A program made the position numbers and the translations under genes. Source: Lachnospiraceae bacterium (GTDB taxonomy: Bacteria; Bacillota; Clostridia; Lachnospirales; Lachnospiraceae). Taken from it: a stretch of 64,000 nt of DNA. The stretch is from the NCBI GenBank assembly GCA_902363445.1, contig CABJAB010000002.1, forward strand, positions 372,001-436,000, given 5' to 3'. The number at the start of each line of letters is the position of its first letter. Positions within the stretch are counted from its first letter, which is position 1. The notes under the pieces were generated by a model that searched no databases, was not told where the DNA came from, and was given only the letters and a program-made list of their open reading frames with translations. Shown here piece after piece: positions 8,289-18,061 of this stretch.

Positions 8289-10443
8289 CAAAAAACAAAA
8301 TATTAAAAAGCATATGCAGAGGGGGATGACGGGGATCATCATTCTGCTCGGATTTATGGCTTTAATGGTATGGAAAAAGACGGCAAAGGCTTCTGTATCC
8401 GGGTTTTTAAAAATCCCCTATGAAAAGATGTATCTGGCGATCAACGATACCAGTAATGTGATCCAGGCGTATCAGGACACTTCGGATGGGGCGGTGGCTT
8501 ACTGTTTAAACAGCAGGCTTCAAAGCCCCGACGGGAACCAGTCCTATGGAGGCGCCGGAGACATCGAACGGATAAGCAGCGAAGGAATATCGGCCATACG
8601 GAATGTCATAGCCGACGGTTATCCATTGAATACGAGATATTGGCTGAGTAAAGGGATTCCCGAAGATGCACAGCGGCAGGCGACACAGCTGGCTATATGG
8701 TCAGTGCTGGCCTCCATGCACGAGGAAGGCAGCGATTATGACTATTTTGCCTATGAAAAAGCTGCTCCGATAAATTTAGACGGCGTGGATACAGCTTCTA
8801 TGTACCGAACATTAGCTGAAAATGCTCTTGACGGAATTAGGATCAAGAGAGATCTTTCCATCAGCGTCACAGGCGTTTCTGCGAGCCGGAGTGAAGAAGA
8901 GATTGTCGTCAGTTTTTCAGTTTCTGCAAAAAATCTGGATGCCTGCACCATATCGGCAGAGGGCCTGGAAGAAGGGAGTGAGATCAAGCTGGACGGAGAA
9001 ACCTTGTCCGAAAATTCCTGGAAAGTTGAAACAGAGCTCTCGGACCGGAGGACGTATACTTTGAGCTTTCCCTGGAAAGGAAACGGGAAAAAACAACTGG
9101 TCCTGCAGGCAACAGGATATGCGGGGGACGGAAACCAGGTATCTGTATTTGAACCGGCAGACAGTGCTTATCAAACGATGGGGAAAGTAGAAAAGATAGG
9201 AATGGCAGAAATAAAGCATGCGGAAAATGGGATCAAACTGCCGGAGGAGCCGGGAAAAATCCAGGTCAAAAAGTATGATGGGGAAACGAAAGAACCGCTG
9301 GCCGGCGTTCGCTTCGGTGTGTTTCCCTTGAATGTTCCTTCAGATTCTGACCCTATATGCGAATTTTTCACAGGAAATGATGGAATAGGGATGAGCGGCT
9401 ATCTAGCCGACGGCAGCTATGAAATAAGGGAGACTGAGGTCCCGGAAGGATACATAAGGACTCAGGAACCGAAGACAGTCACGGTGCGGGCGGGACAGAT
9501 CGTGGACAGCACCTGGGAAAATCTTCCGGCCAAGGGAGCTCTGTCTCTAAAAAAACGGTCTTCGGAGGAGGGAGCGTTTTCTGGGGACGCTTCACTGGCC
9601 GGCGCGGTCTATGAGGTCTATTTTCTTTCTGGACAGGAGGGAAACGGCGAACGGGAACGCATTTTGATGGGACAGATCGTCACCGACGAGGCGGGAGAGG
9701 GGGCACTCGGCGGCCTTCCATTTGGAGATTATATGGTGACAGAGGTTACGCCGCCGGAAGGATACTGGAAGAATCCGGAGGAATATGAGGCGGCGCTCCG
9801 ATATCAGGATGATGCGACGCCTGTCGTAGAGGTTATGGTCGCGGCAGAGGACGAAATGATCAGGCGGCCGGTCATCCTAAAGAAATACGGAGATGCGGGA
9901 AAGGAGATTCCTCTTCCTCACGCAGGTTTTTCTTTTTATTTAAAGTCGTCTTTAGTACAAAAGGAAGGGAAATATGACTGGGAGGAGGCAGAGCCGGCCG
10001 TGATCGGAGGCCTGGGAGAGACAGTCCTCTATACGGATTCTAATGGAAAACTAGAGACGGCGCCGCTTCCTTATGGTGTGTATCTGGTCCGCGAAACAGA
10101 CGTTCCGGAAGGATATGAGCCATGTGATGAACTGGAGGTACAGATTGAAGGGGAGTCAAAAGGGGAACTGGTGATCACGGCAATAAATGAAAAGAGACAG
10201 GAAGAACCAGAGGAAGAAACGACGACTTGTGCAGAAACCACGGTTCAGGAAAAGACGGAGACATCAGAAGTTCAAAATGAACCGACGACTGAGGAGAAGA
10301 CAAAAAAAGAGACGGTACAGGCTCCGGCATCTCCGGAAACAGGCGACAGCCAAAATGGAGGTATTTGGTTCTTGATATTGGGGAGTACATTTTCTATAAT
10401 ATTGTTGTTCGTGTGTTTATGGGTGAACAGAAGGAGGGGATAG
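8272..10443 (+). CDS. Sortase-anchored thioester-domain adhesin with SpaA/Cna-B-like repeats
   Basis: A 723-residue surface protein. After a signal peptide (about residues 1-40) comes a thioester-type domain with YCLN (Cys78) and TQLAIW (Gln139). In this family that Cys and Gln form an internal thioester able to bond covalently to host targets. Three SpaA/Cna-B-like modules follow, each closing with the LVRET/IRETEVPEGY type of sequence. Then come a Glu/Thr-rich stretch, the sorting motif SPETG, a membrane helix and an RRRG tail. The assigned start is TTG at 8272, with only a weak, distant AAAGGA site (8254-8259). See the upstream-frame entry for the alternative start. It stands alone between two operons. 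Confidence 0.85.
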   Translation: MKKNHDKKQNIKKHMQRGMTGIIILLGFMALMVWKKTAKASVSGFLKIPYEKMYLAINDTSNVIQAYQDTSDGAVAYCLNSRLQSPDGNQSYGGAGDIERISSEGISAIRNVIADGYPLNTRYWLSKGIPEDAQRQATQLAIWSVLASMHEEGSDYDYFAYEKAAPINLDGVDTASMYRTLAENALDGIRIKRDLSISVTGVSASRSEEEIVVSFSVSAKNLDACTISAEGLEEGSEIKLDGETLSENSWKVETELSDRRTYTLSFPWKGNGKKQLVLQATGYAGDGNQVSVFEPADSAYQTMGKVEKIGMAEIKHAENGIKLPEEPGKIQVKKYDGETKEPLAGVRFGVFPLNVPSDSDPICEFFTGNDGIGMSGYLADGSYEIRETEVPEGYIRTQEPKTVTVRAGQIVDSTWENLPAKGALSLKKRSSEEGAFSGDASLAGAVYEVYFLSGQEGNGERERILMGQIVTDEAGEGALGGLPFGDYMVTEVTPPEGYWKNPEEYEAALRYQDDATPVVEVMVAAEDEMIRRPVILKKYGDAGKEIPLPHAGFSFYLKSSLVQKEGKYDWEEAEPAVIGGLGETVLYTDSNGKLETAPLPYGVYLVRETDVPEGYEPCDELEVQIEGESKGELVITAINEKRQEEPEEETTTCAETTVQEKTETSEVQNEPTTEEKTKKETVQAPASPETGDSQNGGIWFLILGSTFSIILLFVCLWVNRRRG

Positions 10444-10499
10444 AAAAGACTGGGATTTATTTAAATAGCAACTTTGGATAAGTCAAAAGGATAAAAAGG

Positions 10500-10508
10500 T
10501 GTTATAAT
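10500..10508 (+). promoter_or_regulatory. Extended -10 promoter element before cobalamin riboswitch 1
   Basis: TGTTATAAT (10500-10508) is a TGn-TATAAT extended -10, with no clear -35 at the usual distance. It lies 23 bases before the riboswitch, placing the transcript start near 10515. It would drive the eight-gene operon 10778-23012. Confidence 0.5.
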
Positions 10509-10530
10509 AAAAAAATATGACATGTTTGTA

Positions 10531-10675
10531 ACAAACAGAATAATGAACGGGGAATCCGGTGCGAGTCCGGGACAGTCACCTCTACTGTAACGCAGACGAA
10601 AAGGCGGATACCATTGGCAGATTTGCCGAGAAGGGCCTTGGAGGGAGAAGCGAAGTCAGGATATCCGTTTCCAGA
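10531..10675 (+). ncRNA. Cobalamin riboswitch 1
   Basis: The conserved core elements occur in order: GGGGAATCCGGTGCGAGTCC, GGGACAGTCACC, TACTGTAACGC, and the B12-box-like AGCGAAGTCAGGATAT at the 3' side. These match the cobalamin riboswitch aptamer consensus. An intrinsic terminator follows at 10711-10750, so binding of a cobalamin should stop transcription before the chelatase/ECF operon. The usual GCCACTG element is replaced by a weaker ACCATTGGC form. Confidence 0.92.
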
Positions 10676-10710
10676 TATTTCCGGGATGAGGGGATTGGTT
10701 ATTTTTTAGT

Positions 10711-10750
10711 GACCTCTTTTGCTCCGGCAAAAGAGGTCCTTTATTGTTTT
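10711..10750 (+). terminator. Intrinsic terminator of riboswitch 1
   Basis: GACCTCTTTTGC (10711-10722) pairs perfectly with GCAAAAGAGGTC (10727-10738) around a TCCG loop, then CTTTATTGTTTT. It lies between the aptamer and the first operon gene and is the expected expression platform. Confidence 0.9.
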
Positions 10751-10777
10751 GTTGCTGTTGCTGGAGGATAAAGAAAA

Positions 10778-12604
10778 ATGGGGTACCCATTTAGTGCACT
10801 GGTAGGAAACGAAAAGGCGAAACAGGCGTTGATCTATGCGCTGATCAATCCGGCTGTGGGCGGTGTGATGCTCACAGGTGAAAAGGGGACCGGAAAATCT
10901 ACCATGGTTCGCGGTCTTGCAGATCTGGACCATGACATGAAATTGTACGAAATCCCTCTTCATACGACGAGAGACAGGCTGTATGGATGCGATGACTGGG
11001 AAAGTCTCACAAAAGACGGACATAGAGAGCATATTCCGGGAATACTGGAACAGGCGCGGGGACATCTGTTATACATGGATGAATCCAATCTGCTGCCGGA
11101 TGAGACGGCGGCCGGAATCTCTGCGGCGGCTGGAAGTATGGTTTTTATTGGAACCATGAATCCGGAAGAGGGGCAAGTCCCCCCTGGATTTTTGGATAAA
11201 TTCGGTCTTCTTGTATATTTAGAAGGAGAAAAGGAATTAAGAAAGCGGATGCAGATCATTGAGCGCTGCTTGGAATATGAGGAGGACCCTCAAAAGTTCT
11301 GCGATAGATTTCGGGATAAAACAGAGATTATAACAAGGAACTTAGACAGGGCTAAAAAACGGCTGCACAAAATAGAAATCACGGAGGGCGCCAAAACATT
11401 GGCTTCTGAACTGGTGAAAGAGGCTGAGTGTGAGGGAAACCACGCGGAGCTGTTCTTGATTCAGACTGCCCGGGCCGCAGCGGCCTGGGGGAATGGGACC
11501 ATGGTGACCGCGGCTCATCTTTTGGAAGCGGCACAGTATGTCTTCCCTCACAGAGGCAGGCACAAATTGTCAGAAGAATGGGCGAAAAAGAATCAGGAGA
11601 ACGAGGCGGAACGAGAAGAAGAACAAAAAGACAGCAGGAAGGCGGGAGACACTAAAAAAGAGCGAGGGACGGAGGAGGGACGCGCGGAGAGCGGAGCAGC
11701 CGGCGGAAATGGGAGAAAACAGGAGCAGGGGCCGGATGAAAACCTTTTAGAGGAGGATTTTCAAGCGCCAAGAGGAGCTTGTCCGGTCAATGATTGGATG
11801 AGGCACGGCGAAAAGGTACACTCTGCAAACTACACCGGCCGGAGAATTCGGGCAGACGAAATAAAAGGTCAGGGACACGTCGTGAAAAGCAGGCAGGGAA
11901 TTCCCATGAGTGCCTCAGATGTCGCGTTTGGGGACACACTGCTTCACGCGGCATTTCATTCTGCCAGAGGAGAAGGGGCAGGGCAACAGAAGATGGCGGT
12001 CCGGATAAAACCGGAGGATATCCGCCTGAAGGTGAGAAGCGGAAAGACGGGCTGTTATCTTTTATTTGCGGTGGATGCCAGCGCATCCATGGGAGCGAAT
12101 GAACGGATGGCGGCCGTAAAAGGAATCGTACTTTCTCTTCTTCAGAGTTCTTATGAAAAGCGTGACAAGATTGCTCTGCTCATTTTTCAGGATAAGGAAG
12201 CCCGCCTTTTACTGGAGTTTACAAACAGTGTGGATCTGGCCGCCAGCCGGCTGACGGAATTGAGAACGAGGGGGAAAACGCCTCTTGCAGAGGGGCTTCG
12301 TCTTTCTTACGAGATATTGAAGGGAGTCTTGGCCAAGGAAAAAGCGGTGTTTCCGGTACTCATGCTGATCACAGACGGAAGGGCGACGGCCGGTGATAAG
12401 GCACCCTATGAGGAGGCTGTCCTCCAGGCGGAACGCTTTGCGAGCGAGGCAATCCGCGGCATAGTGATTGATACAGAGCAGGGATATGTGCGTCTGGGAC
12501 TGGCAGAGCAGCTGGCAGAAGCCATGAACGGATATCGGATTCCCATGGAGAAGCTGACGGAGAGACCGGATATCTTCCGGGATATCCTGAATGAAATACG
12601 ATAG
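10778..12604 (+). CDS. ChlD-like chelatase subunit: AAA+ plus von Willebrand A domain
   Basis: A 608-residue protein with an N-terminal AAA+ module with intact Walker A GEKGTGKS (residues 34-41) and Walker B LLYMDE. A charged linker (about 265-330) follows, then a C-terminal VWA domain with MIDAS motif DASAS (about 433-437). This is the magnesium/cobalt chelatase D architecture (ChlD/BchD, functionally CobT-like). The first motif, [13 protein letters not shown], closely parallels ChlI at 12639. RBS: GGAGGATAAAGAAAATG. It opens the cobalamin-riboswitch operon. With ChlI it would form the ATP-driven motor for the CobN-like subunit. Metal and substrate are not proven. Confidence 0.88.
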   Translation: MGYPFSALVGNEKAKQALIYALINPAVGGVMLTGEKGTGKSTMVRGLADLDHDMKLYEIPLHTTRDRLYGCDDWESLTKDGHREHIPGILEQARGHLLYMDESNLLPDETAAGISAAAGSMVFIGTMNPEEGQVPPGFLDKFGLLVYLEGEKELRKRMQIIERCLEYEEDPQKFCDRFRDKTEIITRNLDRAKKRLHKIEITEGAKTLASELVKEAECEGNHAELFLIQTARAAAAWGNGTMVTAAHLLEAAQYVFPHRGRHKLSEEWAKKNQENEAEREEEQKDSRKAGDTKKERGTEEGRAESGAAGGNGRKQEQGPDENLLEEDFQAPRGACPVNDWMRHGEKVHSANYTGRRIRADEIKGQGHVVKSRQGIPMSASDVAFGDTLLHAAFHSARGEGAGQQKMAVRIKPEDIRLKVRSGKTGCYLLFAVDASASMGANERMAAVKGIVLSLLQSSYEKRDKIALLIFQDKEARLLLEFTNSVDLAASRLTELRTRGKTPLAEGLRLSYEILKGVLAKEKAVFPVLMLITDGRATAGDKAPYEEAVLQAERFASEAIRGIVIDTEQGYVRLGLAEQLAEAMNGYRIPMEKLTERPDIFRDILNEIR

Positions 12605-12638
12605 AAGAACGGCTGCGGCCGGGAAAGAGGACATTGTG

Positions 12639-13571
12639 GTGACAGAGTATAATTATCCCTTTTCTGCCATTGTAGGACAGGAAGATATGAAAACGGCGCT
12701 TCTTCTGAACGCCATCAATCCCAGATTGGGAGGAGTCCTGATACGGGGAGAAAAAGGGACAGCGAAATCCACCGCGGTCAGGGCGCTTGCGTCTCTGATG
12801 CCGGAAATGAAGGTGGTGAATCTGCCGGTAGGTGTCACAGAGGACAGAGTAGTAGGAACGCTTAGTCTGGAAAGTGCCATTCAAGAAGGAAAACGAAGAT
12901 TTGAGCCGGGGCTTTTGGCAGAAGCGGATCAGAACCTTTTGTACATAGATGAGATCAATCTTCTGGACGATCATATTGTGGATCTGCTCCTGGATGTGGC
13001 GGCGATGGGAGTCAACCGGGTAGAACGGGAAAGAATCTCCTACAGTCATCCCTCCCGGTTTGTCCTAGTTGGGACTATGAATCCGGAAGAGGGACAGCTT
13101 CGTCCTCAGCTTTTGGACAGGTTTGGCCTGGTAACGGACGTGAAAGGTGAACAAGAGACGGCAGATAGGGTAGAGGTGATATCCAGAAGACTGGACTTTG
13201 AGGAAGATCCGGAACCGTTTCTTGAGAGATACCGGAAAGAGGAGGAAAAACTCACAGCGCGGATTTTAAAGGCAAAGAAACTCCTTCACAGAGTTTCTTA
13301 CTCAAAAGATATTCTGATGCTGGCCGCTCAGATCGGGATTTCCCTGCATGTGGACGGACACAGAGCGGATATCTGTATGGTGAATACCGCCAGGACGCTG
13401 GCCGCGTGGGAGGGACGGACGGAAGTGACCCGAGAAGACATCCGAAGGGCCGCTTCTTACGTATTGCCGCATCGGATGCACAAACGTCCTTTTTCCGATG
13501 AGGTTCTGGATTGGGAAGAGCTAGACCGGCTGTGTTCCGGAGAAGACGGCGGCCGTTATGAAAAAGAATAA
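12639..13571 (+). CDS. ChlI-like chelatase AAA+ motor subunit
   Basis: About 310 residues: [13 protein letters not shown] opening, Walker A GEKGTAKS (residues 37-44), Walker [11 protein letters not shown], sensor-1 region [19 protein letters not shown]. It is a typical Mg-chelatase I subunit. I prefer the GTG at 12639 (AAAGAGG 8 bases upstream). GTG 12636 or ATG 12591, which overlaps ChlD by 14 bases and has no visible ribosome site, are alternatives. Its end overlaps the radical SAM gene by 14 bases. Partner of ChlD and the CobN-like protein. Confidence 0.88.
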   Translation: MTEYNYPFSAIVGQEDMKTALLLNAINPRLGGVLIRGEKGTAKSTAVRALASLMPEMKVVNLPVGVTEDRVVGTLSLESAIQEGKRRFEPGLLAEADQNLLYIDEINLLDDHIVDLLLDVAAMGVNRVERERISYSHPSRFVLVGTMNPEEGQLRPQLLDRFGLVTDVKGEQETADRVEVISRRLDFEEDPEPFLERYRKEEEKLTARILKAKKLLHRVSYSKDILMLAAQIGISLHVDGHRADICMVNTARTLAAWEGRTEVTREDIRRAASYVLPHRMHKRPFSDEVLDWEELDRLCSGEDGGRYEKE

Positions 13572-14583
13572 AATGCTTCTGGTCCTGTGGGTGACGGGCA
13601 GATGCAATCTTCAATGTATATATTGTTATGCCAGTGCGGGAAGTGAACTGAGCCAATGCCAGGACATGCCGGTGAAAACCGCAATGGCTGCCATAACAAG
13701 ATTTGCGGACGCGCCGCTGATCATCCAGTTTACCGGCGGAGAACCGCTCCTCGGATGGGAGACGATCTGTGAGGTGGTGCGGAATGTGGAGGAGCAGGGG
13801 ATAGACGCGGAATTCCGCCTTCAGACGAACGGCACGCTTTTGGAAAGAAAACATGCCGAATTTATCAAAGAACACGCCATATCAATTGGAATCAGCCTGG
13901 ATGGAGTGCCGGAGGTCAATGAGCTCCTGAGAGGGAAAACGGCGGACGCCATCCGTGGTGTCCGGCTGCTCGCAGAATATGGGATCAGGGTAAATATAAA
14001 TGCAGTAGTAACAGCCATGAATGTAAGAGAACTTCCCAGACTGGTGGATTTTTGCTGGTATTTGGGATCGGTGAACGGGATTGGCCTGGATCTTTTTCGG
14101 TCCGCCGGAAGGGGGCGGTCCGCTTTCAGTAAACTTCGTATTGCTCCGTCTCAGATTGAAGAGGCTCTTCCGGCTATGCAGAACAGATGCGATCAATTGA
14201 GAACTTTATCTGGAAGGAGCATAGCGCTTAGGGAAGTGGAAGAGGCCCGAAGGAGAATGACTTTTGGAAAGAAGCTTCCGTACTGTTATGCCGGCTGCGG
14301 AAGAGCAGCAGCTCTGCTTCCAGACGGCAGCTGCTATCCTTGCGGCTCCCTGGCGGGAGAAAGAGATTATTTTATGGGGAATATCCTGGAACATGTTTCT
14401 CTGAAAAAGCTGGACGGAGAAACAAAACTGGAGAAGCTCCGAAAAAAGGAATGTCTTTTGTGTCAATATAAAAGGTTTTGCCCGGAGGGATGCCCTTCCC
14501 GTATGATTTTGAATGGTGAGCCGGAAGTGGACTGCAGCCTCAGAAAGACAGCATTTCAGATTGTGGAGAACTCAGATGTTTAA
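13558..14583 (+). CDS. Radical SAM protein with SPASM-type C-terminal cysteine cluster
   Basis: 341 residues. The radical SAM cluster motif CNLQCIYC (Cys16, Cys20, Cys23) is followed by a glycine motif FTGGEPLL. The C-terminal third is Cys-rich ([23 protein letters not shown], a final VDC), as in SPASM domains that hold auxiliary Fe-S clusters. It is translationally coupled on both sides: 14-base overlap with ChlI and 8-base overlap with the CobN-like gene. SPASM enzymes often modify peptides, and relatives act in heme d1/heme pathways (NirJ type). Its position inside a chelatase operon under a B12 riboswitch suggests action on a tetrapyrrole or on a partner protein. The reaction is unknown. 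Confidence 0.85.
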   Translation: MKKNKMLLVLWVTGRCNLQCIYCYASAGSELSQCQDMPVKTAMAAITRFADAPLIIQFTGGEPLLGWETICEVVRNVEEQGIDAEFRLQTNGTLLERKHAEFIKEHAISIGISLDGVPEVNELLRGKTADAIRGVRLLAEYGIRVNINAVVTAMNVRELPRLVDFCWYLGSVNGIGLDLFRSAGRGRSAFSKLRIAPSQIEEALPAMQNRCDQLRTLSGRSIALREVEEARRRMTFGKKLPYCYAGCGRAAALLPDGSCYPCGSLAGERDYFMGNILEHVSLKKLDGETKLEKLRKKECLLCQYKRFCPEGCPSRMILNGEPEVDCSLRKTAFQIVENSDV

Positions 14584-17500
14584 ACTGGTATTGATTCATC
14601 AAAGTGATGAGAGGGCTTATCATTTCCTGAAAGCCGAAAGGGAGCTGCCCCCGCCCCTTAAGAGGAAAATAGAATTTCACTCTTTTGATGCCTGGCAGGC
14701 AGGGAAAACGGATAAAAAACAGCTCATGAATGCGGTGGAGGAAACCGATTTCCTGGTTCTGCTTCTGCATGGAGGGCTCGCATGGTTTCCTGAATTTTCG
14801 GAATTAGAAGAAAAGGTCTATCATAAAAAGCCGTTCTTCTTTCATTCGGAGATGGAAGAGGAGGTCTGCCAGCTGCAGGAGAAAAGCGGCCTGCTTCCGG
14901 AAGAGTATCAAAAAATCGCGGAGTATTATGAACTGGGAGGAACCGGAAACTTTCAGAACCTGATTGCTTATCTGCTCCGGGAATTCGGTGATGCTGAGGT
15001 TTCTTTTGAAGAACCTGTTCCTGCGTACCGGGAAGGGATATGGAAGGTTCCGGAGTGTGAAGAACAAAGCGTCCTTCGGGAGGCTGATGCGTTTGAGGGT
15101 CCTGTGATCGGGATTCTGGTGCACTATCTGAATGCGCTGAATGACGACACGGCCCATGTGGCCATGTTATCGGAGGAGATTAGGAAACGCGGCGGTTTTC
15201 CCCTGCCCGTGGTAAGCACGATGCAGCCTACGGAAAGGACAGAGGGCCTTTCCGGGATGATCAGACGGTACCTGAAAAGAGATGACGGAAGTGCAAGAAT
15301 ACAGGGACTCATCGTCACCACAGGTTTTTCCATGACCATGCTCGCTTCTCCCGGAAAAGGAAGAGAGGATGCCGGTGAAAGTGTGTTTACGGGTTTAGGA
15401 GCTCCGGTATTTCAAGCGATGACCACTTATTTTTCCTATGAAAAGTGGGAAGAGTCCACACAAGGTATGGATGCTATGACGATGTGTTCCAATATTTATG
15501 AGCCGGAATTGGACGGGCAGATTATCACCTCTGTGATCGGGTGTACGGAAGTCCGGGAAACGGAATACGGGAAAATGAATCGTATCGTGCCGGTACCGGA
15601 CCGGATAGAGCGGCTGGCGGGATCGGCGGTAAACTGGGGGCTTTTAAGCCTTATGAAATCATCTGATAAAAAAGTGGCGGTCCTTTTGCATAACATGCCG
15701 CCGAGAATGGATATGCTTGGCTGTGCTTACGGACTTGACACGCCGGAGTCAGTTTTTCAAATGGCAGAAGTGCTTAAAAGAGAAGGACTGACCCTTGACA
15801 GGGAGTGGAAAGACGGACAAGAGATCATCCGTGAACTGACAGAAGGGCTGACGAACGAATTTGGATATCTATCGAACGAACAGATAAAGGAGAGAAGTGC
15901 GGACCTTATGTCAGAGGAAGAATACGCTGTCTGGTTTGACGGCCTTCCTCCTTCTGTGCGGGAGGAAATGGAGCGGGTATGGGGAAAGGCGCCCGGAGCT
16001 TTCATGACTCTGGAGCAGAATATCCTGATTCCTGGAATCCAAAATGGTAATCTGTTCATCGGAATTCAGCCGTCCAGAGAATCGGCGGAAAAGGCGGAGG
16101 AAGTGTATCATTCCATGGAGCACCCGTGCCCTCATCAATATCTGGGATATTACCATTGGATAAAAGAGGTGTTTGGCGCGAATCTCATTTACCATGTGGG
16201 CGCCCATGGTACTGCGGAATGGCTTCCTGGGAAATCAGTGGGCTTGTCTGCTTCCTGCTACCCGTCCATTGTATTGGATGAGCTTCCCCATGCGTATCCA
16301 TATATCATGAATCTGCCGGGAGAAGGAACTCAGGCAAAGCGCAGGGGTTCGGCCGTATTGATCAGCCATATGGTTCCCGCCATGAAAGAAAGCGGAATTT
16401 ACGGTGATATGGAGGTCCTGGAGGATAAGATTGAGCAGTATGAAAATGCGATGGAGTTTGATAAAAGCCAGGGGAGGGGACTACTGGAGGAAATCAGAAA
16501 AGTCGCCGGCGGTTCTTTACATCTCCTGTCGGAAGAAGAAACCCGGAGCTTTTTTGATGCACCAGATGTCCTAGTAAATAAACTGCACAGCAGGCTGGAA
16601 GAGATACGCCATTCCCAGATAAGAGAGGGACTGCATGTGCTGGGAAAAATCCCGGAAAAAGAACGGCTGGAGCATTTGCTGGATTTTTTGGGGCTGGGCG
16701 GGGGAGACCGAAGAGACTTAAAAGAAAAAGTCCTCAGAATCCCGGAAGAGCTGGATGCAGTGGTAAATGCTTTTCACGGTAAATTTATAAAACCCGGTGC
16801 GTCCGGGTGTCCGAGCCGCGGGGCTTATGAAGCGCTTCCCACCGGCCGGAATTTCTACGGTGTCCATCCCTTCCAGATACCGACGAGGGAGGCCTGGAAA
16901 TCAGGAAAGAAGCTGGCCGGACAGCTCCTCTGTAAGACGGCCTCTGATTTGGGAAAAGCGCCGGAAGCAGTTACGATAGTCGTATATTCCGGGGAAACTA
17001 TGAAGACTTACGGAACTACGATCGCGGAGGTCCTTTATCTTTGCGGGGTACGGCCCAAATGGTTTCCGAAGCATGACAGAGTCTGCGGAGTAGAGATCAT
17101 CCCTGCAGAAGAGCTGGATCATCCTCGCATTGACGTTACACTACGGGTAAGCGGTCTGTTCCGGGATAATTTTCCGAATTTGATGGAGCTTCTGGATGAA
17201 GCGGTAAACCTTGCGGCTTCTGAAGAAGAGCCAGATGAAGTTAATTACATAAGAAAACATATAAACCGCGATATCAGGAAACTTATCAGCCGGGGTATGG
17301 AACAGGAGCAGGCGAGAAGGCAGGCATCTGCACGGATTTTCAGCTGCCCTCCCGGACAATATGGAGCTGGCATCAATCTGCTTATCTCCAGTGGTAAGTG
17401 GGATGGACGGAAAGAGCTGGGAGACGCTTATCTGGCCTGGAGCGCTTTTGCATATGGACAAGGACGCGAAGGCATACAAATGGCGGATTCTTTTGCCGAC

Positions 17501-18046
17501 CGAATGAAAGACAGTCAGGTGGTCCTTAAGAATCTTTCTTCTGTGGAGGAAGATCTAATGGACAGTGATGACTTTTATAATTATTTTGGCGGCGCTATAG
17601 CCGCGGCAGAGGCGGCCGGCGGCAGCGCGGTATCTTATACGGTTTCATCCAGCGACGGAAAAGAGGAGCAGATACGCACCACAAAAGAAGAGCTGGAGCG
17701 GCTGGTCAGAACGAAGTTATTAAATCCTTCCTGGATCCAGGGGCTTATGGAGCATGGTTACAGAGGAGCACAGGAAATGTCTGCCATGTTTGATATCGCC
17801 TTTGGCTGGGATGCATCGACAGGGAATATCGACAGCTGGGTATACGAAGGACTGGTGCAGACCTACCTGGCGGATGAGACACTGAAAGAATGGATAAAGG
17901 AACAGAATCCATGGGCCGTGCACAATATGAGCGGACGCCTTCTGGAGGCATATGGGCGCGGAATGTGGAATGCGGATGAAGAGAGCCTTACGCTTGCCCG
18001 GGACATATATCTGGAGATGGAAGGAAGCCTGGAGGATATGGGATAG
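14576..18046 (+). CDS. cobN: CobN-like large chelatase subunit (CobN/ChlH family)
   Basis: 1156 residues from ATG 14576, the ATGTTTAA overlap with the upstream stop; an in-frame extension to 14513 lies in the radical SAM gene. CobN/ChlH family signatures are clear: HVGAHGTAEWLPGKSVGLS (about residues 540-560), GTQAKRRGSAVLISHM, and PPGQYGAGINLL near the C terminus. Family role: binds the tetrapyrrole and inserts cobalt (CobN) or magnesium (ChlH), driven by the AAA+ partners, here the ChlI and ChlD upstream. Anaerobes usually insert cobalt with CbiK/CbiX and no other cob/cbi gene is nearby. Relatives such as Bacteroides HmuS act in the dechelating direction, so removal or exchange of metal is a real alternative. 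Confidence 0.85.
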   Translation: MFKLVLIHQSDERAYHFLKAERELPPPLKRKIEFHSFDAWQAGKTDKKQLMNAVEETDFLVLLLHGGLAWFPEFSELEEKVYHKKPFFFHSEMEEEVCQLQEKSGLLPEEYQKIAEYYELGGTGNFQNLIAYLLREFGDAEVSFEEPVPAYREGIWKVPECEEQSVLREADAFEGPVIGILVHYLNALNDDTAHVAMLSEEIRKRGGFPLPVVSTMQPTERTEGLSGMIRRYLKRDDGSARIQGLIVTTGFSMTMLASPGKGREDAGESVFTGLGAPVFQAMTTYFSYEKWEESTQGMDAMTMCSNIYEPELDGQIITSVIGCTEVRETEYGKMNRIVPVPDRIERLAGSAVNWGLLSLMKSSDKKVAVLLHNMPPRMDMLGCAYGLDTPESVFQMAEVLKREGLTLDREWKDGQEIIRELTEGLTNEFGYLSNEQIKERSADLMSEEEYAVWFDGLPPSVREEMERVWGKAPGAFMTLEQNILIPGIQNGNLFIGIQPSRESAEKAEEVYHSMEHPCPHQYLGYYHWIKEVFGANLIYHVGAHGTAEWLPGKSVGLSASCYPSIVLDELPHAYPYIMNLPGEGTQAKRRGSAVLISHMVPAMKESGIYGDMEVLEDKIEQYENAMEFDKSQGRGLLEEIRKVAGGSLHLLSEEETRSFFDAPDVLVNKLHSRLEEIRHSQIREGLHVLGKIPEKERLEHLLDFLGLGGGDRRDLKEKVLRIPEELDAVVNAFHGKFIKPGASGCPSRGAYEALPTGRNFYGVHPFQIPTREAWKSGKKLAGQLLCKTASDLGKAPEAVTIVVYSGETMKTYGTTIAEVLYLCGVRPKWFPKHDRVCGVEIIPAEELDHPRIDVTLRVSGLFRDNFPNLMELLDEAVNLAASEEEPDEVNYIRKHINRDIRKLISRGMEQEQARRQASARIFSCPPGQYGAGINLLISSGKWDGRKELGDAYLAWSAFAYGQGREGIQMADSFADRMKDSQVVLKNLSSVEEDLMDSDDFYNYFGGAIAAAEAAGGSAVSYTVSSSDGKEEQIRTTKEELERLVRTKLLNPSWIQGLMEHGYRGAQEMSAMFDIAFGWDASTGNIDSWVYEGLVQTYLADETLKEWIKEQNPWAVHNMSGRLLEAYGRGMWNADEESLTLARDIYLEMEGSLEDMG

Positions 18047-18061
18047 AAAGGAGGAAAAGCT

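Noticed and set aside
10778-18046. Chlorophyll or bacteriochlorophyll magnesium chelatase
   Set aside because: Cobalamin riboswitch control, the ECF and transcobalamin-like partners and the organism type make photosynthetic pigment synthesis very unlikely.
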